Shown: positions 34,824 through 42,196 of the stretch, in pieces
Layout of the letters: each line of letters starts with the position of its first letter
Position numbering within the stretch: the first letter of the stretch is position 1
From: Flavobacterium sp. HSC-32F16
GTDB lineage: Bacteria > Bacteroidota > Bacteroidia > Flavobacteriales > Flavobacteriaceae
Reading direction: 5' to 3'
Length of the DNA stretch: 64,000 bases
NCBI RefSeq assembly: GCF_024171645.1
Contig: NZ_JALKAC010000009.1
Location: forward strand, 186,001-250,000
The notes under the pieces: model-generated
Told to the model about the DNA's origin: nothing
The model's database searches: none
The model's input: only the letters and a program-made list of their open reading frames with translations
Made by a program: the position numbers and the translations under genes

Positions 34824-35612
34824 ATGCAAAACTTAAAAACACCAAAATTAACGATTGTTGGCGCAGGTCCAGGCGACGTTGAATTGATTACGATGAAAGC
34901 CATAAAAGCTTTAAAAAGTGCCGATGTAGTTTTGTATGATGCTTTGGTCAACGAAGAATTATTAGAATATGCATCAAATGCCGAAATTGTTTTTGTTGGA
35001 AAACGTTTAGGCTGTCACGCCTACACACAAGACCAAATTAACGATTTGATCGTTTCAATGGCAAAAAGTCACGGACACGTTGTACGATTAAAAGGCGGAG
35101 ATCCATTTGTTTTTGGAAGAGGAAGCGAAGAAATCGAGTTTGCAGAAGAATTTGGAATTGAAACTGCTATTGTTCCCGGAATTTCATCTGCTTTGGGCGT
35201 TCCGGCTTCGGTTGGAATTAGTTTGACACAGCGCAAAGTGGCCGAAAGTTTCTGGGTAATTACCGGAACAACTTCAGATCATAAATTATCGAAAGATGTT
35301 CTTTTGGCTTCAAAATCGGCGGCGACAGTAGTTATTTTGATGGGAATGCATAAATTGAACGAAATAATTTCTATTTATCAGGAAAACAGAAATGACGATT
35401 TGCCCATCGCCATTATTCAAAACGGAACAAAAAATTCAGAGCAGAAAGTGATTGGAACTATCAATACAATCACTAAATTGGTTGCTGAAAAAAACATATC
35501 ATCACCCGCCATTATTGTGATTGGCGAAGTAGTTAGAAATACTTCAAGCTGGATTTCCTATTTTCAGGAACATTTTGAAGATGAATTCATTTTTCAAAAT
35601 TTAAATTTATAA
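34824..35612 (+). CDS. cobA: Uroporphyrinogen-III C-methyltransferase (SUMT)
   Basis: 262 residues. LTIVGAGPGDVELITMKAIKALKSADVVLYDALV is the SUMT N-terminus; GKRLGCHAYTQDQIN, RLKGGDPFVFGRGSEE and PGISSALGVPASVGISLTQR follow. It makes precorrin-2 from uroporphyrinogen III for siroheme. Its place in the molybdopterin operon implies a siroheme nitrite reductase partner, yet no canonical one is in the window; the candidate is the rubredoxin-tailed protein at 40675. Gap to moaD only 2 bases. Confidence 0.95.
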   Translation: MQNLKTPKLTIVGAGPGDVELITMKAIKALKSADVVLYDALVNEELLEYASNAEIVFVGKRLGCHAYTQDQINDLIVSMAKSHGHVVRLKGGDPFVFGRGSEEIEFAEEFGIETAIVPGISSALGVPASVGISLTQRKVAESFWVITGTTSDHKLSKDVLLASKSAATVVILMGMHKLNEIISIYQENRNDDLPIAIIQNGTKNSEQKVIGTINTITKLVAEKNISSPAIIVIGEVVRNTSSWISYFQEHFEDEFIFQNLNL

Positions 35613-35614
35613 AA

Positions 35615-35851
35615 ATGATTGAGATTAAATATTTTGGAGCTGTTGCCGAAAAGACAAAATGTGAGTTCGAAAAAGTAGCTTTTTCTGAAGTTTCACTGCA
35701 GGATTTATTGCGTGATTTAGAAGAAAAATACCAATTTGAATCCCTTTCTTTCAGCGTAGCAGTAAATCAAAAAATAGTTTCAAAAGCAGCCGCATATAAT
35801 TTGCAGACCAATGATATTGTTGCTTTATTACCACCGTTTGCCGGAGGATAA
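35615..35851 (+). CDS. moaD: Molybdopterin synthase sulfur carrier subunit MoaD
   Basis: 78 residues, a beta-grasp ubiquitin-like protein ending in ALLPPFAGG with the C-terminal Gly-Gly that is thiocarboxylated. VAVNQKIV and NDIVALLPP are typical. It is activated by the MoeB homologue that starts 10 bases downstream and delivers sulfur with MoaE (37123). Confidence 0.96.
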   Translation: MIEIKYFGAVAEKTKCEFEKVAFSEVSLQDLLRDLEEKYQFESLSFSVAVNQKIVSKAAAYNLQTNDIVALLPPFAGG

Positions 35852-35861
35852 AAATTAATTT

Positions 35862-36932
35862 ATGAATGCATCAAACCGATATAACCGACAAATGATTCTT
35901 CCTGAAATAGGAGAGGAAGGTCAGTACAAATTATCGAAATTTAAGGTTTTGGTTATTGGTGCCGGAGGTTTGGGTGCGGCAATTTTACCTTATTTGGCTG
36001 CAGCCGGAGTTGGAGAAATAGGAATTGTAGATGATGACAATATCGAGATTTCGAATTTACAACGTCAGGTAATTTACAAAAGTCAGGCAGTTGGAAAATA
36101 TAAAGTTGAAGAATCAAAACTGATGATTTCAGAATTGAATCCGCTCGTAAAAGTCAACGCTTTTAATGAAAAATTATCGGTTAAAAATGCCATTTCGTTA
36201 TTTGAAAAATACGACATCATTGTTGACGCAACAGACAATATTTCGATTAAATATTTAATAAATGATGCTTGTTTGGTAACCAATAAACCAATGGTTTACG
36301 GATCAATTTTTAGATTTCAGGGGCAAGTTTCGGTTTTCAATTATCAAAACGGACCAACATACAGATGTTTGTATCCAGATGAAAACAATAACGCATTAAA
36401 CTGTGAAGATGCCGGAGTAATTGGAATTTCGGTTGGAATTATCGGAATGCTTCAGGCAAATGAAGTCCTGAAAATGATTCTGGGGATTGGAGAAGTTTTA
36501 AGCGGTAAAATATTGGTTTATAATATTCTCAACAACGAACAACAAAAATACGATTTCGATAAAAGTGATTTTCAGTTAATAAGCAGAGAATCATTCAAAG
36601 AAAAATATAATAAATCTGAAGTTCAAGAAGTCAATTTTGAATCAATTTTAGATGAAATAAACAATGATTCTGTTTTATTTTTGGATGTTAGAAACGAAGA
36701 GGAACTGCCAAAAATCAGTTTTAAAAATCAAATTATGATTCCGTTGCCAGATTTAGAAAATGAAATTGAAAAACTGAATAAAAACCAAACGATTTATATT
36801 TTCTGTCAATCTGGAATAAGAAGTAAAGTTGCTGTAGAGTTGCTTCAAAAACATCAATTTAAAAATATAAAAAGTATTGCTGGCGGTGTTTTAGAAATTA
36901 AGAAATTATTAGCAAATGAGATGAATTTATAG
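35862..36932 (+). CDS. moeB: MoeB-like adenylyltransferase with C-terminal rhodanese domain
   Basis: 356 residues. The ThiF/MoeB E1-like part begins YNRQMILPEIGEEGQYKL and has the ATP loop VIGAGGLGAAILPYLAAAGVGEIGIVDDD and the RQV Arg finger. DVRNEEELPKI and FCQSGIRSKVAVELL show a C-terminal rhodanese domain with active-site Cys. It adenylates MoaD and may supply sulfur through the rhodanese. Oddity: where E. coli MoeB has the Zn ligands CYRC, this has TYRC, and the later CxxC pair is missing, so the structural zinc site appears lost; the conserved Cys in ALNCEDAG is kept. Confidence 0.93.
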   Translation: MNASNRYNRQMILPEIGEEGQYKLSKFKVLVIGAGGLGAAILPYLAAAGVGEIGIVDDDNIEISNLQRQVIYKSQAVGKYKVEESKLMISELNPLVKVNAFNEKLSVKNAISLFEKYDIIVDATDNISIKYLINDACLVTNKPMVYGSIFRFQGQVSVFNYQNGPTYRCLYPDENNNALNCEDAGVIGISVGIIGMLQANEVLKMILGIGEVLSGKILVYNILNNEQQKYDFDKSDFQLISRESFKEKYNKSEVQEVNFESILDEINNDSVLFLDVRNEEELPKISFKNQIMIPLPDLENEIEKLNKNQTIYIFCQSGIRSKVAVELLQKHQFKNIKSIAGGVLEIKKLLANEMNL

Positions 36933-37106
36933 CCACAGATTTTAAGGATTAAAAGGATTTTTGAATTATTTTGTGTAAAGTTGTTTGCCACGAATTACAC
37001 TAATTTTCACGAATTAATTTTTTGATTTTTGCGAATAAAAATTAGTGGAAATTAGTGTAATTCGTGGCAAAAGAAAAAAATCATTTTAATCCATGTAATC
37101 TGTGGC
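36932..37106. repeat. MITE-like nested inverted repeat inside the molybdopterin operon
   Basis: Outer arms GCCACAGATT (36932-36941) and AATCTGTGGC (37097-37106) enclose inner arms starting TTTGCCACGAATTACAC (36984) and ending GTGTAATTCGTGGCAAA (37071). The 175-base element fills the whole gap between moeB and moaE, overlapping the last base of the moeB stop. Similar GCCACRRATT elements are common between flavobacterial genes. It has no coding capacity. Confidence 0.85.
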
Positions 37107-37122
37107 AAAAAAAACATAAACA

Positions 37123-37554
37123 ATGAGTAAAAATGTATTTGTAGAAGGGCCAATTGCTCCTGAATTTATAGCAGAATCTATTGCCAAGCACCAATCTAAA
37201 CATACAATTGGAGCGCACAATATTTTTTTAGGACAAGTTCGTGCCGATGTAATTCACGACAATACAGTCGTGGCGATTGATTATTCAGCTTACACCGATA
37301 TGGCAAACGAAGCTTTACATACGATTCGCGAAAAAGCTTTTGCCAAATTTGATTTAACCTGTATGCACATTTACCACAGTTTAGGCGTTGTAAAAGCAGG
37401 TGAAATTTGTTTGTTCGTTTTTGTTTCGGCAACCCGACGTAAACAAGTTTATGAAGCAACAGAAGCCATTGTAAACTGGATCAAAACCGATGTGCCGATT
37501 TTTGGTAAAGAAATGTTTGAAAACGATACATTCACTTGGAAACAAAATACCTAA
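37123..37554 (+). CDS. moaE: Molybdopterin synthase catalytic subunit MoaE
   Basis: 143 residues. HNIFLGQVRAD, YSAYTDMANEALHTI, HSLGVVKAGEICLFVFVSATRRKQVYEA and VPIFGKEMF match MoaE; the Lys in PIFGKE corresponds to the catalytic lysine region. With MoaD it puts the dithiolene sulfurs into cyclic pyranopterin monophosphate. Follows the palindromic element and precedes moaCB by 9 bases. Confidence 0.95.
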   Translation: MSKNVFVEGPIAPEFIAESIAKHQSKHTIGAHNIFLGQVRADVIHDNTVVAIDYSAYTDMANEALHTIREKAFAKFDLTCMHIYHSLGVVKAGEICLFVFVSATRRKQVYEATEAIVNWIKTDVPIFGKEMFENDTFTWKQNT

Positions 37555-37563
37555 CAAGATAAA

Positions 37564-38478
37564 ATGGTAGATATTACGCATAAAATAAGCACATTAAGAA
37601 AAGCAACGGCAACAGCAATTGTAAAAGTCAGCAGACAAGAAACAATTGACGCTGTGGTGAATAATTTAGTTCCGAAAGGGAATGTGCTCGAAATGGCAAA
37701 AACGGCAGGATTATTTGCGGTAAAAAACACGCATTTATCAATTCCGGATTGCCACCCGCTTCCAATTGAATTTACATCAGTTGAATATAAAATCGAAGGA
37801 TTAGAGATTCAGATTATCTTCAATGTAAAAACCGTTTATAAAACCGGAGTTGAGGTTGAAGCCATGCACGGCGCATCGATTGTGGCATTGACGATGTATG
37901 ATATGTTGAAACCAATTGATAAAGAAATCGAAATTTCGACCATCAAATTGATTAATAAAGAAGGTGGAAAATCTTCTTTTAAAAATAAATTTCCGTATGC
38001 AATAAAAGCGGCGGTTTTTGTTTGTTCTGATTCGATTTTTGCAGGAGATAAAGAAGATAGATCAGGAAAAATTATTGTAGAAAAATTAGAATCATACGGA
38101 GTTGAAACTTCTCATTATGAAATTATTCCTGATGAATTGGATATTATTCAGGAAAGAACAAAAGCTTTCGCAAAAGAGAATCAACTGTTGATTTTTACGG
38201 GCGGAACAGGATTATCTCCAAGAGATGTAACGCCGGAAGCTTTATCGCCAATTTTAGAAAGCAGAATTCCGGGAATAGAAGAAGCAATTCGTGATTACGG
38301 ACAGCAAAGAATGCCGTATGCAATGCTTTCGAGAACTGTGGCGGGAACTTTGGGTAAAAGTTTAGTTTTGGCTTTGCCGGGCTCAACAAATGGAGCGAGA
38401 GAATCGATGGACGCTGTTTTTCCGCATGTAATGCACGTCTTTCATATTTTAAAAGGAAAAAATCATGACAGCCTCTAA
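37564..38478 (+). CDS. moaCB: Bifunctional MoaC-MoaB/MogA molybdenum cofactor protein
   Basis: 304 residues. About 1-140 is MoaC (VDITHKISTLRKATATAIVKVS; LSIPDCHPLPIE; GVEVEAMHGASIVALTMYDMLK), which forms cyclic pyranopterin monophosphate with MoaA. About 147-304 is a MoaB/MogA domain (VFVCSDSIFAGDKEDRSG; LIFTGGTGLSPRDVTPEA; LPGSTNGARESMDAVFPHVMH), which adenylates molybdopterin. MoaC-MoaB fusions are known in several bacteria. The stop overlaps the moaA start by 14 bases, indicating translational coupling. Confidence 0.95.
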   Translation: MVDITHKISTLRKATATAIVKVSRQETIDAVVNNLVPKGNVLEMAKTAGLFAVKNTHLSIPDCHPLPIEFTSVEYKIEGLEIQIIFNVKTVYKTGVEVEAMHGASIVALTMYDMLKPIDKEIEISTIKLINKEGGKSSFKNKFPYAIKAAVFVCSDSIFAGDKEDRSGKIIVEKLESYGVETSHYEIIPDELDIIQERTKAFAKENQLLIFTGGTGLSPRDVTPEALSPILESRIPGIEEAIRDYGQQRMPYAMLSRTVAGTLGKSLVLALPGSTNGARESMDAVFPHVMHVFHILKGKNHDSL

Positions 38479-39472
38479 CACAATTTTGACGGATGTTTTT
38501 GGGCGCAGACACAACTATCTGCGCATTTCGCTGCTGGAAAAATGCAACCTGCGTTGTACGTACTGCATGCCGGCGGACGGAATTGCGCTTTCTCCTAAAG
38601 CCAGTTTAATGACTGCTGATGAGATTTTTGGTATTGCCCAGACTTTTGTACAAAATGGTGTTGATAAAATAAGGCTAACAGGCGGAGAACCACTTTTAAG
38701 AAAAGATTTCCCAGAGATAATCGCAAAATTAGCTGATTTAAATATTTCACTTTCGATAACGACAAACGGGATTTTAATTGATCGTCATATTGAGGCTTTA
38801 AAGCAGTTTAAAGTCAAAAAAATCAATTTGAGTTTAGATACATTGATTTCGTCTAAATTTCATTCTATAACGCTCAGAAATCAGTTTGAGAAGGTTGTCG
38901 ATAATCTGCATTTGCTTTTGAACCATGACTTTCAGGTGAAAGTAAATGTCGTTTTAATGAAAGGTTTTAATGATAACGAAATTGTTGATTTTGTTAAACT
39001 AACGCAGTTTCTGCCCATTTCAGTTCGGTTTATTGAATTTATGCCGTTTGCCGGAAACGAGTGGGACAGAAGTAAAATGGTTTCTCAAAATGAGATTTTA
39101 TCTTTAGTAGGAAATGATTTTTCTGAAGATGAAATTCAAAAACTGGAAGACGAAAAAAACTTCACTGCAAGAACCTATAAAATAAAAGATTTTCAAGGCG
39201 ATTTCGGAATTATAAGTTCGATTACAAATCCGTTTTGTGACAGCTGTAACCGAATTCGTTTAACTGCAGATGGAAAAATAAAAAATTGTCTTTTTTCCAA
39301 TTCTGAAACGGATTTGTTGACGCCTTTTAGAAATGGCGAATCGATTACAAATTTGATTTCAGAATCTGTACAAAACAAAAAGAAAGTCCGCGCCGGAATG
39401 GTTACCATAGATGAAATGAATGATCCTGCTAAACATTTTGATAATCGTAGTATGATTGCGATTGGGGGGTAG
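38465..39472 (+). CDS. moaA: GTP 3',8-cyclase MoaA (radical SAM)
   Basis: 335 residues. LLEKCNLRCTYCMP is the radical-SAM CxxxCxxC cluster; RLTGGEPLLRKDFPEI, INLSLDTL and FIEFMPFAGN follow; the second cluster is NPFCDSCNRIRLTADGKIKNCLF; the C-terminus ends in the GG needed for activity. It starts the molybdopterin pathway from GTP. The ATG at 38465 overlaps moaCB. Last gene of the + strand cofactor run; a bidirectional terminator follows at 39613-39642. Confidence 0.97.
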   Translation: MTASNTILTDVFGRRHNYLRISLLEKCNLRCTYCMPADGIALSPKASLMTADEIFGIAQTFVQNGVDKIRLTGGEPLLRKDFPEIIAKLADLNISLSITTNGILIDRHIEALKQFKVKKINLSLDTLISSKFHSITLRNQFEKVVDNLHLLLNHDFQVKVNVVLMKGFNDNEIVDFVKLTQFLPISVRFIEFMPFAGNEWDRSKMVSQNEILSLVGNDFSEDEIQKLEDEKNFTARTYKIKDFQGDFGIISSITNPFCDSCNRIRLTADGKIKNCLFSNSETDLLTPFRNGESITNLISESVQNKKKVRAGMVTIDEMNDPAKHFDNRSMIAIGG

Positions 39473-39495
39473 GATTTGAGAGAATTTCTGAATAT

Positions 39496-39595
39496 TGTCA
39501 TTTCGACGAAGGAGAAATCGCACTTGAAACTCCGCAGAGAAGATTGCCAATCTTTGTCGATTTACGAGTGTTATTTCTCCTTCGTCGACATGACA
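39496..39595. repeat. Inverted repeat of the CTCCTTCGTCGA family
   Basis: TGTCATTTCGACGAAGGAGA (39496) and its inverse around ATTTCTCCTTCGTCGACATGACA (ending 39595) flank ~55 bases. A shorter copy of one arm, CTCCTTCGTCGAGATGACAA, is at 12085-12105. A dispersed intergenic element of flavobacterial type after moaA. Confidence 0.75.
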
Positions 39596-39612
39596 AAAAA
39601 ATAAGCATAAAA

Positions 39613-39642
39613 AAAGGTTCAACTTTTTAAAGTCAAACCTTT
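39613..39642. terminator. Bidirectional terminator between moaA and the histone H1-like gene
   Basis: AAAGGTT (39613-39619) pairs with AACCTTT (39636-39642), with an inner ACTTT/AAAGT stem. A-rich upstream and T-rich downstream sequence let it work on both strands, suiting the convergent genes on either side. Confidence 0.75.
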
Positions 39643-39649
39643 CTATATA

Positions 39650-40285
39650 TTATTTTTTCTTTTTGGCTTTTGCCTTTTTCTTAGACTTCACTTTCTTTTT
39701 AGCAATTTTTTTAGCTTTCGCTTTATCCTTTGCTTTTTTCGCTTTATCTTTTTTCTTAGCTGCAGCTTTTAATTTTGCTTTTTTAGCTTTTTCTTTCTGT
39801 TTGTCTTTTTTAGCTTTCTCTTTTTTCTTGGCTAATTTCTTCTTCGCTTTGTCTTTTTCTTTGTCCTTCACTTTTTTCTTCTTTTTATCAGATTTATCTT
39901 TAGCAGTTTCTACAGTTGCAGCTGCTTCGTTTGTATTCTCTTCTTTTGGTTCAGCTGCTGCTGTTTCTATAGTCTTTTTTTCCTCTGGCTTTGCAGCTGG
40001 AGTTAAAACTTTTTTTGCTGGAGTTTTGCTTACTGTGGGTTTTGTAGAAGTTGTCGCAGCTGTTTTAGTAACAGTTGCTGCAGGAGCTTTGGTCGCTGCA
40101 GGTTTAGCAGTAGTATTTTTTGCTGTTGTAGCTGCAGGTTTAGCGGGAGCAGCAGCTTTAACTGGTGCTTTGCGAACAGGTGTTTTTACAGCTGGTTTAT
40201 TTTCATTTTCCTTAACGGGCTGCGCATTTTCAGCTGCAGGTGAATCGATCTTCTCTGGGGCAATTTCTTCGTTCTTGTTTTCCAT
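39650..40285 (-). CDS. Lysine/alanine-rich histone H1-like protein
   Basis: 211 residues. An acidic start (MENKNEEIAPEK) gives way to a Pro/Ala/Lys/Thr-rich region (PVRKAPVKAAAPAKPAATTA) and a C-terminal ~90 residues made almost only of Lys and Ala with KAKK and KDKAK runs, ending KKKAKAKKKK. This resembles eukaryotic H1 tails and bacterial nucleoid proteins such as the Hc1/AlgP type. It is intrinsically disordered with no fold to identify. DNA or RNA binding is inferred from composition. Convergent with moaA and unlinked to nitrate metabolism as far as I can see. Confidence 0.8.
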   Translation of the reverse strand: MENKNEEIAPEKIDSPAAENAQPVKENENKPAVKTPVRKAPVKAAAPAKPAATTAKNTTAKPAATKAPAATVTKTAATTSTKPTVSKTPAKKVLTPAAKPEEKKTIETAAAEPKEENTNEAAATVETAKDKSDKKKKKVKDKEKDKAKKKLAKKKEKAKKDKQKEKAKKAKLKAAAKKKDKAKKAKDKAKAKKIAKKKVKSKKKAKAKKKK

Positions 40286-40555
40286 ATTTCTGTGCTTTTA
40301 GATGAGAATAATAAGTAATGTAACTAAATTGTTAACTGATAGTTAAGTAAAGATAATTATAAAACAAGTCTTTCAATGTTAAGTTTTTGAATAAAAATTA
40401 ACATTAAGTTGTTGTTGATGAGGAATTTGTGTTTTTGGCTAAAATGAAAAATCAAAATTTCTTAACAATTCTACATGAAAATTAAGGTATTTCCGTAATA
40501 AAAATTAAGGTTTTAAGAAAAATGACATTTTCAAATTATTACCTATGGAAAAAGA

Positions 40556-40640
40556 TTGCCCTAGCCCAGATGGAAGCGGCATCCTTTTGTTTTTTTCTTT
40601 AAAAAACAAAAGATATAGCGGACAGCTGGAAAAAGCTCCT
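40556..40640 (+). ncRNA. Recurrent structured flavobacterial element (ncRNA or repeat candidate)
   Basis: ATTGCCCTAGCCCAGATGGA, then GCGGCATCCTTTTG, a 12-bp stem (CTTTTGTTTTTT/AAAAAACAAAAG), GATATAGCGGACAGCTGG and AGCTCCT. CCAG at the left pairs with CTGG at the right, with an extra AGC/GCT stem beyond an A-rich bulge. I recall elements of this pattern in many Bacteroidota genomes, usually with CCCG/CGGG at that place, so the pair here looks compensated. Whether it is transcribed cannot be seen. Confidence 0.5.
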
Positions 40641-40674
40641 AAAAATTATTTGGGTAAATTTAATTCTCTGCTAT

Positions 40675-42117
40675 TTACTTTGTCATTTCGATATCTCTCG
40701 TGTCCAGAATTTTGAAATTGCTTTTTGGCGCTTCACATAAGGAACAGCAATAGTCATCGCCTAAATCTGTAAACAAAATACCTTTTTGAATACCTTGGCT
40801 TTCATCTCCAAATTCTGATTTATAAAGTGTTAAGCATTCCTGACATTGGTAAATATCCTGTTGCGGTTTTTCTTTTTTCTGATTTTTTTCGGTGGATTCG
40901 GTTATTGCATTTCCGAGTTCATTGAAATATTTTCGGCTTAATTCGATTAAAATTGTTGGCAGTTCGAGTTTGTCAATATCTTGCGAATGCACAATATATT
41001 CACGTGTGTTTGGGTCAAAATTTTTGGCAAACAATACATTATAAGTATCGCGGATTTTAATTGATTCCAGAACCGCAGGAAGTTCGTTTTTTTCGACTAC
41101 AATTGAAGTGAAATAATGACCGTCGCGATTGTATTCGGATATTCCGAAATTCAATCCGTAAGTGCTGATATCAAATTGATCGAGCGTACGAACCAGAAAT
41201 GTTTTTAAGTTCAACGCCCATTCCATGGCAACGGGTAAATGCCAGTTGAGTTCTAATAACGAATGACGAACGTTGATACCGCGTTTGCCTAAGAATTTTT
41301 CCCATTCAAGTTTTCGGTCTTTTGGAATTCCTTTTATTATGAATGATTTCCAGGGCGTAATACAGATTTTACCAATTTTGCAATCGAAACATAAATCACA
41401 CATTTCTTTTAGAAAATCTAAATCGTATAGATTATTTCGCCAATATAAACCGAGCCAGTATTGATCGATTCCCATTCTGTTCATACCCTCATAATACGGA
41501 AACGGATAAAACGGAACATTCAAAGGTTTGTCGATAGTTCTGTTATTAGTGTCTAAAGCTTCGCTTACGAGATTAAAAATCAAATCGATTCCGATAGATT
41601 CTTCGGCGGTAATTTTTTCGATTTCGTAATAGAACTTGTCAATATCCCAACTATAGATTAAAACGGGATAGAGTTCCATACGTTCCCATTTTGGCAGGCG
41701 GATGTACAGATACCAATAGTCTTCGTGCTCTGAAGCAATAAAATTTAAATGTCCGGTAAACAACGGAACAAGCTGTTGTTTGGGGTCGTTTATGTTAACT
41801 TTAAGTCTGGGCTGTTCTTTAAAAAGCTCCAATATATAAAGGAATTTATTTCCTGTAAGCCAATTGGTGTTTCTAAAAATATCGGTCGAAACATAAGACG
41901 AAACAATATTATTCCCGCTTTTTTGATCGGGATAAACAAAATGATGTTTCCCTAAAGCGTTTTTATCCACAGATTTAAAACCTTTTGGAAATATAATATC
42001 TTGTCTGGAACCAAAAGAAATGGAATCCAAACCTTGATCAGCAGCCATATTAACGACTTCTCTCAACTCTCCCGGAGATATAACGCCTCCTTTTACTATT
42101 AATCTTGTTAACTCCAT
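40675..42117 (-). CDS. Nitrite/sulfite reductase-like protein with C-terminal rubredoxin domain
   Basis: Start set at ATG 42117 (MELTRLIVKGGVISP); the in-frame ATG at 42135 lies in repeat-like sequence. About 480 residues. The N-terminal GGVISPGELREVVNMAADQG and the middle CITPWKSFIIKG resemble ferredoxin-like half-domains of siroheme nitrite/sulfite reductases. The Cys set MCDLCFDCKIGKIC is compact; the usual C-x5-C ... C-x3-C siroheme/4Fe-4S ligands are not seen. The last ~50 residues are rubredoxin (YQCQECLTLYKS ... YCCSLCEAPKS). It lies 79 bases downstream of the nitrate reductase fusion, so a role in nitrite reduction or electron delivery is likely, with unusual cofactor chemistry. Confidence 0.7.
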   Translation of the reverse strand: MELTRLIVKGGVISPGELREVVNMAADQGLDSISFGSRQDIIFPKGFKSVDKNALGKHHFVYPDQKSGNNIVSSYVSTDIFRNTNWLTGNKFLYILELFKEQPRLKVNINDPKQQLVPLFTGHLNFIASEHEDYWYLYIRLPKWERMELYPVLIYSWDIDKFYYEIEKITAEESIGIDLIFNLVSEALDTNNRTIDKPLNVPFYPFPYYEGMNRMGIDQYWLGLYWRNNLYDLDFLKEMCDLCFDCKIGKICITPWKSFIIKGIPKDRKLEWEKFLGKRGINVRHSLLELNWHLPVAMEWALNLKTFLVRTLDQFDISTYGLNFGISEYNRDGHYFTSIVVEKNELPAVLESIKIRDTYNVLFAKNFDPNTREYIVHSQDIDKLELPTILIELSRKYFNELGNAITESTEKNQKKEKPQQDIYQCQECLTLYKSEFGDESQGIQKGILFTDLGDDYCCSLCEAPKSNFKILDTRDIEMTK

Positions 42118-42124
42118 GGTTTTG

Positions 42125-42190
42125 TTTTGTTTCAAGTTTCAGGTTTCAGGTTTCGCATTCCAACAACTTGAAACTTGAAACTTGAAACAA
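42125..42190. repeat. GTTTCAR-unit repeat between reductase genes
   Basis: GTTTCAAGTTTCAGGTTTCAG is followed after ~12 bases by inverted copies (ACTTGAAACTTGAAACTTG). Same family as 28902-29009, 60650-60805 and 62278-62305; it lies in the mRNA between the nitrate reductase fusion and the rubredoxin-tailed protein. Confidence 0.75.
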
Positions 42191-42196
42191 AAGAAA

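Noticed and set aside
39663..40301. Long + strand Phe/Ala/Leu-rich open frame
   Set aside because: It is the mirror of the Lys/Ala-rich H1-like gene (AAA codons read as TTT) and has no family features; the - strand frame has a normal start and a sensible product.
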